Shown here: positions 48,965-60,029 of the stretch, piece by piece
How positions within the stretch are numbered: position 1 is the stretch's first letter
Layout of the letters: each line of letters starts with the position of its first letter
Assembly: GCA_026874595.1 (NCBI GenBank)
Contig: CM049315.1
Location: forward strand, 38,522,164-38,586,163
DNA: 64,000 nucleotides
Source of the DNA: Sipunculus nudus
Taxonomy: Eukaryota; Annelida; Sipuncula; Golfingiida; Sipunculidae
Direction: 5' to 3'
Translations under genes and position numbers: made by a program
The notes under the pieces: model-generated
Told to the model about the DNA's origin: nothing
Seen by the model: only the letters and a program-made list of their open reading frames with translations
Database searches by the model: none

Positions 48965-48990
48965 CTGGAAAACATTTGTGCAACTGTAAG
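48965..48990 (-). promoter_or_regulatory. Candidate 3' splice acceptors just upstream of the glycosyltransferase start codon
   Basis: Reading the minus strand towards the ATG there are two acceptor-like ends. CTTGATCTTACAG ends at the 48983/48984 boundary. GTTTTCCAG ends at 48964/48965, only six bases before the ATG. Either would make the coding region one exon preceded by at least one non-coding exon further upstream (higher coordinates). This is inferred from motif only; RNA reads would decide. Confidence 0.4.
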
Positions 48991-49257
48991 ATCAAGATGC
49001 CATTGTAGACAAGTGAACCTTTTTCTATTCCCAGTACTACTAAAACTAATACATGTAATAATAATGATGATTTAGTTAAGCATTATCTGCCGTATAATGT
49101 CCTATATATTTGAACAAAATAACTGTTTTGCGATAGTCAAAAGAGCCATATCATTTTTTGTTTGTTTTTGTTCTGGGAAAGTTTCGTTTCCATTCTCAGG
49201 GTTCTTTGAGATATATATGCAAAAGTATCATATAAAGCCAAGGCAAGCACAGTAAAT

Positions 49258-49330
49258 GGTACTTACTGCAGTTCGACTTGGTTTCATCCTGAAGGATGAC
49301 AGTTACTGCAGTTTGCCTTGGTTTTAGGAT
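49258..49330. repeat. Short direct repeat with palindrome next to the glycosyltransferase
   Basis: Two copies of a TTACTGCAGTT(C/T)G(A/C)CTTGG block lie about 37 bp apart (from 49263 and 49300). Between them is the perfect hairpin CATCCTGAAGGATG. The first copy contains a minus-strand donor-like GTAAGTACC. No function can be assigned. Confidence 0.5.
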
Positions 49331-50171
49331 ACCAATAAAATGCAGATGCTGTGTATATTAATTTCAAAAGAGAGGAAAATATATATTTTGTGTGAAGGAA
49401 AGTTGCTAGATAGTTCATTGAACAACAAATGTGATAAACACATGAACATAATGTGTTACCATATCTAAATATCAGTTTGATGTATGCGATCAGTGCAATT
49501 AGTATGCTCAGGTTATTATCAAAAGTGCAAGGAAAACGGACACTGAACAAAACCATCCAACTTTAATGAAAAAGCAATATGCTTTGACCCCAGTAATCGG
49601 TTCATGCATTTCTTGCAGGTACCGATAAGAATTATTTCAAAGTACTTTCTTTAGATCACATACATAATTTGCTATTAAAGAATAAATTAATTTGTATTAT
49701 AACAATGCTAAGTTATTTGTCAAGAAGATTCTTACTTGTATAGATAAACACATTTTCATACGAATATGATGGAAGTACTCTTCGACAATGGTTTCTCCGA
49801 GTATAACTTACATGAACAGTTGTCATTGTTCACTGAAGATAAATAATGGAAACGCACTTCGTGCACAGTTCCATTGGATGACTTGAAAAGAAAACTCTCA
49901 TTAATTTTAATCTTTCTCATAAAGAAATACTTTCGCATACTTTTTTCAGCGTTTTCTATAAAAGAGTGAGATAGATATCACCCATCTCAGTTTGTCAAAC
50001 GAAGTTATTTTTTTTATTCACGTATGTCGCGAGGTTCAAGTTCATTCCACAGTATTGGACATGTCAACATGGCTTTTGGTTTTAAACTGGTTATGTCTTT
50101 TGACACCGCTGCTGGCTGGGACGCAGGCCTCTTGATGAGTTACTCTCAAAAACTGTTATTCAAATATATAA

Positions 50172-50600
50172 GAATAAAATCGTATTTTCGATTACCACTC
50201 CTGAAAATGCACACTGTAATTGAAATTCAGTTTATGAAACACTCAGACAGAAATTATAGTATAAAATCATTAGTGAAGGTGACAAACATTCCGCTCCACT
50301 TCGATGACAAAATGAATAAAATCGTATTTTCGATTACCATTCCTGTAAATGCACATTTTTATTGAGAATCAGTTTATGAGACGCGCAGACAGAAATTATA
50401 GTATAACACCATTGGTTAAGGCTACACATTATCCATCCGGCTTCGGTGACAGTATAAATGACATCGATAATGTAGACTAGAAAATTATACATAAACTTAT
50501 CGATGTCTTCCATTCAAAATATGTGGTTAATATTTTAATTGAATGAGTACTTACCGTTGGCACATGAGCATAAACTCAGAAAGAATAGAGCGAGCACTGC
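50172..50600. repeat. Tandem repeat units in the glycosyltransferase 5' flank
   Basis: A unit beginning GAATAAAATCGTATTTTCG occurs at 50172 and again at 50314 (period 142). Both are followed by a CAGTTTATGA-type stretch and a CAGACAGAAATTATAGTATAA stretch. A third diverged member runs from about 51425 to 51700. The second and third members also share the downstream CATTATCCATCC...CTTCGGTGA block and the donor-bearing block. Small reading frames across the unit (for example 50024-50365) are not supported. Confidence 0.75.
50549..50560 (-). promoter_or_regulatory. Candidate 5' splice donor in repeat unit upstream of the glycosyltransferase
   Basis: The minus strand reads CCAACG then GTAAGTACTC, close to the ideal animal donor; the boundary is 50554/50555. 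The flanking bases (CATGTGCCAACG on the exon side) are repeated almost unchanged at 51661-51672, where the donor is GTGAGTTAAG. A donor in each of two related copies suggests duplicated alternative 5' exons for the downstream gene. This is inference; there is no transcript evidence. Confidence 0.3.
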
Positions 50601-51424
50601 TGACGAGTGGCTCTTTAAGGTAAGTGCAAATATGGCCAGAATACTTTCTTTTGGAGAAAGAAGCACCAAATTTTGCAAGCTTGTATTCATAAGGCCCCTT
50701 TACAGGAATAAAAACGTAAGCCTGTCGTAAATAAAGAATTGGCGCCATTTGTCCATATGGCCGCTATAAACCTCCTTCTCAAGGGAGGCTGGATGTAACA
50801 TTTGTTTGAGTGGTCAGATTTCGATGATCTTTGTATCTATTTCTAGGTGAGGAGGTGTGGAGATTCCGATTTTGCCATGATCAAAATTCTGCGATGCATA
50901 TTATAGACACGTTCGTTTGTATCAAAGTTGTTACTAGTTAACTGATAAAAAAAGAGGTTCTAAATTGGCGTAATTTTTTACTCCTTTTGTGCATTGTGTG
51001 TAATAATCATCCTACTTATTCTGCTAAAAGGGGAAGGTTATGCAGGGTGTCTTACAGGACCCTGATATCGGCCTGGCTCTTAATTTCCTGTCCTTTGGTC
51101 TATATGTAAATCAGTCTTTGCGTATTTCTAAGTTCTTTGTAAACATGAACGCTGTTTAATGTTTAGAAAATGTTACTACAAATCTTCATTTTTATTTCAG
51201 TAAGCTTTTTCATGATTTATTTCTCATATAGAATGTGAAAAGCAGATATAATAACATACATGTACTTACAATAATTGCATGAGCTTTTGAAATTTTAAGC
51301 CTAATTGTAAATTGAATTGCACTGGGGAAGACATTATTTTAAGTCGGATAGTACAGAGAGTAAGGTATTCCGAAGTCTTAACTTCTTCTTTATGCTTTTT
51401 AGGACAAAACTGATATTCAGTTAT

Positions 51425-51700
51425 ATGAAAATAATATCTTGATTTTGATAATGGCTCCTGCAAACACGCATTGTTATTGAGAAACTATTTATTAAACGCA
51501 CAGACAAAAATGATATAATTATATCTATTGGTAAAGATGATACATTATCCATCCCGCTTCGGTGATAGAATAAAAGACATTGGTTTATGTAAACTAAAAC
51601 TAATTTACCAATTTCTTCCATTCTAATTTTTTTTACATTCTAATTGAGCACTTAACTCACCGTTGCCACATGAACATAAACTCAAAGAGAATAAGTAAAC
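51425..51700. repeat. Diverged third copy of the 50.2-50.6 kb repeat
   Basis: This shares with 50340-50600, in the same order, the motifs TTATTGAGAA, CGCACAGACA, CATTATCCATCC, CTTCGGTGATAG, TCTTCCATTC and the donor block with CACATGAACATAAACTCA. By eye it looks roughly 70-75% similar, so it is older than the 142-bp pair. Confidence 0.65.
51651..51672 (-). promoter_or_regulatory. Second candidate 5' splice donor in the related upstream repeat unit
   Basis: The minus strand reads TGTGGCAACG then GTGAGTTAAG, boundary 51660/51661. It is paralogous to the donor at 50554/50555. Further isolated donor-like sites on the same strand lie at 49266/49267 (TGCA then GTAAGTACC), 51269/51270 (GTAAGTACATG) and 52136/52137 (AAAG then GTAGGAGC). 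A minus-strand TATAAAG lies near 52048-52055 and could mark an upstream start. None is proven. Confidence 0.25.
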
Positions 51701-53304
51701 AAGTTAGCCTGTCTGTCTATGTTCTTTGTTTCTCAGCATAAACACAATTTGTAAACTAGGTTTGTCATAATTGATAGTATGGTTTAATGTAAAATGTTTA
51801 AAATTTGAACAAGACAGGTCGTCATTGAATGCAACAGATAAAAACAACATACTAGACCTCGGATCCAAAACGGGCAATACGTAGAGATATGAAGAGAAAA
51901 AAGAAGATTTATATAAAAATTTATGGTACTGTTTATAACTTAACAAAAAAAAAATGATAAACAAAATTCAAAGTTAAGTAAAAACTCTGGGAGATGAGCG
52001 TAAATTGACTTCAAACCATATCTAGAGAACACAAACGTTGCCCGCTCTTTATAAACCATTTAGACTGATGTTAAATAAGTCAAAATTGAAATATAGCATG
52101 TATAAGAGACAGGTATTTTTATAATATAGCTCCTACCTTTGGGAATGGAAAGTCTTAGCCCGCTTAATCTCAGCAAGGGAGCCGTTATGGCACGTGTGCT
52201 ATGTAAGGAATAAGTCAAATAACTGTTGAATGTTGTCCTGCACTAAAGTCATCGATTAAGATAGAAACCAATTAAAAAGTATTTTGATTTCGAAGACGAG
52301 TAAATCTTTCTTTTTTCATTGAAAATTTTCGCGCATGGAAATATCGTACCTTGAGTCTTTATCGCAGATGTTTTCGAAAGGTGCTGTTCAATGAATGACT
52401 ATCAGAGTGTCCTTTCCGTTAAACGTGATATAAGCAGGCAGCGTTAACAAAGCTAGCATCTGCAAAAATGAAGCCTTATGTTCCTTATATTCCTGGATTG
52501 TTTAAAATTGATTTGCTGAGGAAACTAACTGAGAGAACTAGGCTTGTATCACCCATAAAATATCTGTCATGGTTATACGATAATAAATCCTCATGCTTCC
52601 CATTTCGTGTCATAACCTTGTGTAACCACTTGGAAGAAGCTCATTGTGGAATTTCATATATGATAAGGTTTGCATTCAGTTGATTTCGGAACCAATATGC
52701 TTGATGACTGTTTAGCACATAGGTAGTAAGATCCCAGTATACAGTCCCAAACTGGACTTGAATGTAATTATAGTACGTTTATATCAAATACATTGAACAT
52801 GGAGAAATGAAATCTATTTTTCCCCTGTTTAATGCGTTTAAAGAGCATTTCTGCTAGAGTATTTTTTCCGGTACATTTATGACCCTTGTCTTGTCCATAA
52901 TCATATACAATCAGACATTTACGCTGCTTAACTCATAAGCAAAACGTTACAGTTAACTAGGGCTGAATCAGTATAACGACATTAATCGAAATACTAATCA
53001 ATACGATTCAAACGTTTTGCACGCGGATCGTCTTGTTGAGGAAACCTTATGACTGCTATCAAATGTTTGTAATTCTAACTTTAAGTAATGAAGCATCCTC
53101 AGAAAATGGTACTCGAGGAAATAAAGATAATCGTTAGTACATATCGCGTATCATGTTTATTGTTTTTTAATAATGTTGTTTGATATGTTAGTTAAGCAAA
53201 GTCGAAAAAATTATACCTGAGGACACCTGTAATACTATGAGTAAATATTTCAGGGTTATAAACAATAATACCCATAGTTCCTCTAAAACCGTTTTACCTA
53301 CTCC

Positions 53305-53810
53305 TGTACCCAAGAATAAATAAGGTCATGGACTTAAACCCCAGGGAGTCGAACTCGATTGGTCTTGACTCGGATGGCGTGGACTGTACAAAGGTGTATA
53401 CTCGACACAACACTAATGTACATCTGTGAGGCAATAATGAGATACGCTATAACCTATACCATGCGCCATACTTACAGAGTGGAGTAATTGTTAATAAATC
53501 TAAACAGAAACTGAATCGTGTATATGCTCAGTTCTCAAAAGACTCATACAGTGTAAATAAGAACAAAACTTGACGACAGACCGCATGGAGATATCATAAT
53601 GACGTACTCATACAAACAAATGAATGAATCAAAGTTTCAGAAATGTATCATTTTGAGTCCCCTTATCAATATGGAATGCAGTGTTACTCTAAATGTCATA
53701 ACGCAACGGGTCCCAATTAGATGAACAATAGAAAGTTAGGGATAGGGAAAGCAATGAACAACGACACATGCTGAAAAATTAAATTACTTGCGTATCGACT
53801 GTTACCCTGG
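53305..53810. repeat. Diverged duplication, copy 1
   Basis: It shares with 55160-55815, in order: GACTCGGATGGCGTGGACT, CATCTGTGAG, ATAACCTATACC, CCAT, GTGTATATGCTCAGTTCTCA, GACAGACCGCATGGAGATAT, AATGAATGAAT, TAACGCAACGGG, GGGATAGGGAAAGCA and ACGACACATGCTG. Confidence 0.7.
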
Positions 53811-53992
53811 GCTCAGAGTTACCAGAACGACAAACACATACATAAACATATTGTAGTGGTCCCTACAGAATATTTCCCTTTCCGTTGCCTGTCAATTCTA
53901 AATCAACAAACGCCACTGTCCTTTATGATTGTATTTCAAAATTTTAGCCCATAGTTCCTGTTACGAAGACAAAATTTTAAGGGGAAAATACT

Positions 53993-54064
53993 GGATCGAT
54001 CCGGGATTTGAACCCATGTCGGTGGCGCACAAGTCCGGCGTACCAACCGCTTCGCTAGAAAAGC
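53993..54064 (-). mobile_element. tRNA-derived SINE head or tRNA pseudogene
   Basis: The minus strand reads TAGCGAAGCGGTTGGTACGC (A box, plus 54043-54057), then GGACTTGTGCGCC and GGGTTCAAATCCCGG (B box, plus 54004-54014). The T arm can pair, but the 5' acceptor strand (CTTTTC) does not pair with the GATCGATCC side, so an active tRNA is unlikely. Confidence 0.6.
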
Positions 54065-54389
54065 AAGACAGTTCGGTCCGCTTTTATGCCACCCCATAAC
54101 ATTCCAAATGTACAGTAACCTAGCATTTTGTTTTGCTACTTAAAATTCCTTTTATTTTCTATATATTTTTCAAGCTCCTAACGAATCTGACATTAAATAC
54201 CTTTTTTCCTGATAACGTTCTTTTCACTATAAACACATTTTAAGTGTAAGGGTCACTTGATTTTTTAAAAGGTTACTCTTAATTGAAAACCGCCCATACA
54301 ATACTTGGTTCAAGGTTAGTAATGGACTGATCATTTGATTTCTGGTTTTATTTAAAATAAAAATAGCTGTGATGTTTACAGAAGAGACT

Positions 54390-54730
54390 CTTTCTTGATC
54401 TGGGCTTGTAAAAACCCAAGAAATGGTTTTAACAACAAAAATTGAACTAAATTTAATTTAAAGCAGTCTATTCACATACCACTCGTGTTATATACACATG
54501 GGATATAGCGTTGTTTTCTCCTTATAAAATTATTTCTGAAATAGTTCCATAACCGTTTAATTATCCCTGTACACAAGTAGAAATAAAGTCGCAACCGGCG
54601 CGATCGGTTGGGTAAACATATACAGAGCAAGCACACCACCTGCTGCCGTATCGTGCAACTGAACAAATCGGAAGTTTTGCTAGCTTATATGGTGAAGTTT
54701 TTTTTTTGTATTCAGCCAAAATGAACTAAT
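54390..54730. repeat. Partner of the 12250-12790 segment
   Basis: Shared ordered motifs: CTATTCACATACCA, TTCTCCTTATAA, AACCGTT, CCTGTACACAAGT, GTAAACATA, CACCACCTG and ATTCAGCC. See the 12.25-kb entry. Confidence 0.6.
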
Positions 54731-55159
54731 ATTATGTGATTATATGCATATAGTTGTAAATGCTGTAACCGATGAACTCTATTTTAGATTAACGTGTTTT
54801 TTGATAGTTTCCATGTATATTATATATATTATATCCAGTTCTTGCTGTCATCGGATGGGTATACGCTTCTGTTGTCCTTACAGTAACTGTGCCAGATATG
54901 TACTTTTTGCACAGCCGGTCGTCTTCAAAACGTATCTATCCGAAGTTGGACTCCACTACACTTTTTAGAGACTTAGATTCTGACTCGAACTTTTTTTTTG
55001 ACTAACCGGTGGGCGAGAAATCAGTCCGAGTTCTTCTCAAGTTCAGCAGAAAGCTTTAACATAGGCGAAATACAGACCAAAGTCCGTTAACAATCTTATA
55101 ATAAAATTATTTAAATACATATGACAGTAATGAATTTTATTTTTAAATTTCTGTTAATG

Positions 55160-55815
55160 AGACCTTCACTGGACTAAGACTCAGGTTCCAAATGACCCGG
55201 ATGGTGTAGACTCGAGTATGGTGTTGACTCGGCCACACGGTTTTTTAATCACAATGTATTGAATTTTTTTATGGTACAGAAATGATAAAATATAAGGCAA
55301 GAGAGAGGAATCTATGACATTTTCTATGCCAGAAAGAACCTCTTATTTGATTTGATTTGTTTATGGTTCCATCTGTGAGTGAATCATGTAAGACGATATA
55401 ACCTGTACCTAGCTCCATACACTAAAGAAACTGTATATAAATCCGATTAGGCACTGTACCGTGTACATTTCCAGTTCTCAGTTGACTGACATACAGAGTA
55501 CCTGGTATTCTTTAATAGCATATATGATCTTATGGACTATAAAAAAGATTATACACGTTGCACGTTAGTTTTTCCGTGCTTGCATGAATAATTGATCACT
55601 TGCATTGCTTTGGCCTCACAAAATTATAGTCCTTGAAGACATACTGCATGGAGATATTTTAACGATGAACACATGTAAGAAATTAATGAATAAATGTTTA
55701 AATATCCACTGTGATACCCTCGATAACTACTAAAATATCCTATTGCAACGGGCCACGCTTGTATGATCAATATAAAACTTGGGATAGCACCAACGACAGA
55801 TGCTGTTTATGAACA
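55160..55815. repeat. Diverged duplication, copy 2
   Basis: Partner of 53305-53810, offset by about 1.9-2.0 kb in the same orientation. Examples: GACCCGGATGGTGTAGACTC, ATAACCTGTACC, ACTGCATGGAGATATT, TTGCAACGGG and GGGATAGCACCAACGACAG. It is longer because of small insertions. Confidence 0.7.
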
Positions 55816-55819
55816 TTCG

Positions 55820-56430
55820 GCGCGTAGTGTATTTACTTTATCAAGACTAGGAAATATTGTCAATAATACAGAATATAACTATGAGTTTTGTCAATTATTT
55901 ACAATAAAACATTATTGTAAACTTTCAGATAATTCTGTCCGTCAGTTGATAGTTTCGTCATATTTTATTCAACAAGCTTTCAGTTATGCATTTCATAATG
56001 AGAAAATTTTGAAATATGCATGTGTCAACAACTTTGTTGAATTGTCATATATGTTCATGTGTGTCATATATGATTCATGTGGAAATCAAAAGTATAATCA
56101 AAATTATTAAAAATAAATTTCTGATATCATTTTTATGATGAAAATATATGCATCATTCTATGTGGTGGGGGTTAGGAGAATTATGCTTATTCAGGAAAAA
56201 AAACTTGTCATGTTTGTCTAAAATGGGGCAAAATTCGAAAATGTTGTCCACGTTTCCTTATTTCATACGGGGGTGTGGCGGGGGGAGGGGGTCTTTTCTT
56301 TTGTCGGTACTTCTTTTTATAGCCCCCTCACATTTTCTCAGCAATCAGAAAACCTGTATGAAAAGTGCGTATCATGTTTAAACAAAAGCACCGCAAAAAC
56401 GGAGCGTCCCCTCGCATAATCATACTGGGT
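55820..56430. other. No recognised gene
   Basis: The 115-codon frame at 55763-56110 begins inside duplication copy 2. It has AT-rich composition and no recognised domain. Confidence 0.35.
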
Positions 56431-56439
56431 GTATTAAAG

Positions 56440-57260
56440 AAGTGTGAAAATGACGAGGGCAGCTCTATGACCTTGACCTTTGACCTGTGGCCTCGAACCT
56501 TCTTCCGTGGGTGGGCGAGCCATATTTGAACGATGAAAGGTTTTGGTCAAACGGTTGGCTGAAAACGCATCCAAAAGCTTTTTCTAAAGATGGGTGATGT
56601 GGCCTTGGCCTTTGACCCTATGACCTCAAATTAGCGAGGGTTCTTCATCTGAGATGGGTGAGCCAAATGTGACACATGAAAGGTTTTGCTCAAACGGTTT
56701 AGCTTTAAAAGGGGGCACAATATTTTTCAAGAAGTTGGTCCCGTAGCCTTGGCCTTTGACCCCGTGACCTCAAAAGTCATAAGGGTCTTTGTCTGTTATT
56801 GGGTGAGCCATATATCAAAGATGAAAGGCTTCGGTCAAACGGTTGGGCTTAAAATGGGTCAACAAGATTTATCAAGAAGTGGGTCCCGTGGTCTTGACCT
56901 TTGATCCCGTGACCTAAACATCCAAAAGGGTCTTCATCTGTTAGTGATCGAGCCATATGTCAAAGATGAAAGGCTTAAGTCTAACGGTCAGGCTACAAAT
57001 GGGTCCACATTTTTTATCTAGAAGTTAGTCGCGTGGCCTTGATTGTTGACCCCGTGACTGCAAAATACTTAGGGTTATTTATCTATGCGTGGTCGAGCCA
57101 TATATTAAAGATGACAGATAACTGGCAAACGGTTTAGCTAAATATCGGTCCACAAGCCAATTCTGGACGGATGGACGGCACGAAGCGCAGACGGATGGAC
57201 AGCCGACGAACAAAGGACCATCGCTAAAGCTCAGTTGACTTTCAGTCAGCTGAGTTAAAA
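56440..57260 (+). repeat. Five-unit tandem array (about 145 bp) with TGACCTTTGACC motifs
   Basis: Units start near 56471, 56603, 56747, 56892 and 57037 with (C/T)CTTG(A/G)CCTTTGA(C/T)C-like bases (diverged to CCTTGATTGTTGACC in the last). They continue GTGACCTCAAA, AGGGTCTT, ATCTG, GAGCCATAT, AAGATGAAAGG and CAAACGGTT. The array ends in a GGACGGATGGACGGC stretch and a hairpin-like AGCTCAGTTGAC/GTCAGCTGAGTT. The first unit holds three TGACCT half-sites in a row (56468-56486). Confidence 0.9.
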
Positions 57261-57269
57261 CTCAATATT

Positions 57270-58960
57270 GTGACACATTAGTATTAAAATATAGAGAATC
57301 AATTAATCATGACGTAAACATAATCAGGTGAGGAGACCTATAATAGATTTACCATAATAAGTAAAATGCTTTTAAGATGTTGCATTGAACAGCAAACATA
57401 CACTGATGGATGAAAGACATATGGAGGACGAGACAGAAGAAAGTCTAACATCTCAAGCTTGTTTTGAGCAAGCATATGTATCCAAATTTGTCATTGTACT
57501 ATGTGCGTTTTTGGAACAATTAACCAAGGATTGTGAAAAAAAAAATGTTAACTCACTTGTCCCTGGTGATAATAGTGTGTGCAATGAAATCACTGTTATC
57601 TGAAATGCAAAGAAAATGCATTTCAAATGTGTGTTATCTGAAATATTAAGACTTTACATATGAGCAGTAATTTAATGCACAACTTCCATTTTTTTTCAGC
57701 ATAATCCGTGAATAAGTAACTGATACAAGGCAGCCCTTAAGATTTATCAGTTGACATTGATATAGTGAATGCAAATTCAAAATGAGCTGAAAGATATCAA
57801 AATACTCTATACATATAATGATAATAAGCAGTAACAAGTTGAAATTTATACTTTTAGTAGAACTTAAAAATGCATGAGCTAAACTCACACATGTGGCCAA
57901 TCTGTTCCATTAAAATAAGTAATTTTGTGGCTGACTCACAGTACTTCCCAGGCAATCAATATTACCATCAAACTAAGAAATCTAATAAAAATGTCTATTA
58001 AAATCAAGTTGCAAAAGTTATATACATAAGTTACCAAAGTTACATACAGTTTCTATGATCTATTACATTTAACCAAACATCTTAAAGGTGATATGTATAA
58101 TGATATATAAGCTGCAAGAAATGGTCTTGTCTAATAAAATGATAATTTTCTGCCACTTCATTATGTCAGCATTACTGCAGCTAATGATTTTATTATTTCT
58201 TAATGTTCATATTTGGATCCAGATATTGTCTTCTTTCTTTAGTTCCATGGAGGGCAAACCCATCAACAAGAATTTTTTTCTGTTTATTTTATCCACTACT
58301 GCTCATTTTTACCATCTCCAAAACGCCTTATTTTCCCTAAAATACCTTTGCTAGGAGTAACAGTCAGAGGTGACAGACGTGCACCATATACACAGAAACA
58401 CGGTTTGGGTTATATTGAAGTGAGAGCCCCGGATATATTCTTTGTTTACACCCGGTTGGCGACTAAGCAATAGCATGTGGGTGCTTTCAACATGGTTTTT
58501 AGTATAATAATATGGAAAAGTTAACACTTGTTCTTGGATTAAAACTTGCTTGTCTAAACTTACGTTCTAATCGAACGAGTATAACTGAAAGTAGGTTAAG
58601 CCCGTGTTGTTGTTAACAAATGTAGCTTTAATGGGATGATTTCCACCATCTGTCAGACAGTGGCAGGGCCAGTATGGCGTATCTTCTTAATGACATGATG
58701 TCCAGGCCGTAGTTTTGTGAAAAGTTTAATATCCATCTGAGGTTTAAAGCAGATTTATACTTTTATTACTCATGTCGGTCTTTTAGAGGATTTCTGACAC
58801 ACTGACATCCTATCGGATCATGCAACTCATTACCTGCTTATGATCATGCTTCTGGTAGATAGTCGGCAGGTAAACAGATCGGCACCACGCAAAAATGATT
58901 GTAGGTTTAGCCACCAAAATTGTATATGCTTTAGAGTTTTGTACGATCTATACTCATTTC
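57270..58960. other. No recognised gene
   Basis: Two small plus-strand frames (57385-57603, acidic start and three Cys; 58088-58354, hydrophobic) have no recognised domain and sit in AT-rich DNA. Confidence 0.35.
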
Positions 58961-58979
58961 AAATTTCAGTCTGACACGT

Positions 58980-59600
58980 CAAACAAATATTGAAATATAA
59001 GCATGGATGTCTGTCGTGTAAACGTGTTTATAGGTGGCGCCACCTGTCAACTCAACAAAAATCTTAAAAGTTGAATACACATGCAAAATTTCAAGCGGAT
59101 AAGTCGAACCTTTGCCGATATATGAGGGATTTTTAGCCCAGACAGACAAACAGATGGATATACCATGCAAGTTGCGGTAGGCGCCACCGGGTGTGTGTAT
59201 GATTAAGAGATATATAATATCTATATACATTCCAAATTTAATGCTGATAACCCCAACCATTCCCGACATATAAGCATGGATGTCTGCAGCGTAAACTTGA
59301 ATATAGGTAGCGCAACATGTCATATAAGCGAGAAACCTAAATACGATGTATACACATGCATATTGCAAAATTTCACGTGAATAGGTCCAACCATTGCAGA
59401 GATAGGAGGCAGAATATCATTTGGATGTTATGAATAAATGGTTGTGGATGGCGCCACCAATGTTGTGTATGATAGAAAGCTATCCAATGGGTACAACCAT
59501 GCAACATTTCAGCTCGATCGGTCAATCGAGTGAAAAAGAATATGTGGGTTTATTTGTGAAAACAGACGCACAGATGGACGTTCTGGAGAGAGGAAATGTC
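58980..59600 (+). repeat. Four-unit array (about 140 bp) with GGCGCCACC motif
   Basis: The motif recurs at 59035, 59181, 59309 (altered to GTAGCGCAAC) and 59451. Each is followed by a TGT-rich stretch or CATGTCA, GTGTATGAT, a CCAA block and ACATGCAAAATTTCA-like bases, then a CAGACAGACAAACAGATGGA-like end. The same family occurs at 61770-62160 and near 63411. Confidence 0.8.
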
Positions 59601-59961
59601 AGAGGTCAACCCAAAATCAGGGCGCAGCAGTCTACATGTGACCCAATCATATTTTCGAGTTTCATAAAATTCCATCCGGGTGATTACCGGGGAGTTCTCC
59701 GAAAACCTGTGCGGCGGCGGTGGGCTGAAAACACAGTATCCGCAAAACTCTGTTTTGGCTGATACAATTAAGTTTCAAAGAGAAAATTTGCATTCAATCT
59801 ATGTCGTACGATATTCCCTATGGAGTGGTCTCATTACATTACTTCCACCAATTCATTTTACTCAACTACTGCTTACACGGGGGAGGATTGGCTGTGAAAC
59901 GCCACCAGTTGTTGTCACAGGGCCAAGGTCCTTCAACCACTGCTTTCAACAAAACAGAGGA

Positions 59962-59992
59962 GGGCATATTTGGTTGTTAGTCAAATATGCCC
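59962..59992. repeat. Perfect 11-bp inverted repeat (hairpin)
   Basis: GGGCATATTTG (59962-59972) and CAAATATGCCC (59982-59992) flank a 9-bp loop. There is no T-run after it and no gene next to it. Confidence 0.85.
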
Positions 59993-60029
59993 CCTTGGCA
60001 TGGCACCAATAATGAAGGCCTCCCCTGTT

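Noticed and set aside
52468-52683. 71-codon plus frame with a reasonable start context
   Set aside because: No recognisable domain, short, and in AT-rich DNA; not distinguishable from chance.
53993-54064. Functional tRNA gene
   Set aside because: A and B boxes are good, but the acceptor stem does not pair; treated as SINE or pseudogene.
55763-56110. 115-codon plus frame
   Set aside because: Starts inside a duplicated block whose partner lacks the frame; composition matches non-coding DNA.
56440-57260. CRISPR-like array
   Set aside because: Units are long, continuously similar and diverged with no repeat/spacer split, and the sequence is eukaryotic.
59421-60012. Two overlapping frames of 110-113 codons
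   Set aside because: The first half lies in the GGCGCCACC repeat array and the two frames overlap out of phase; no domain.
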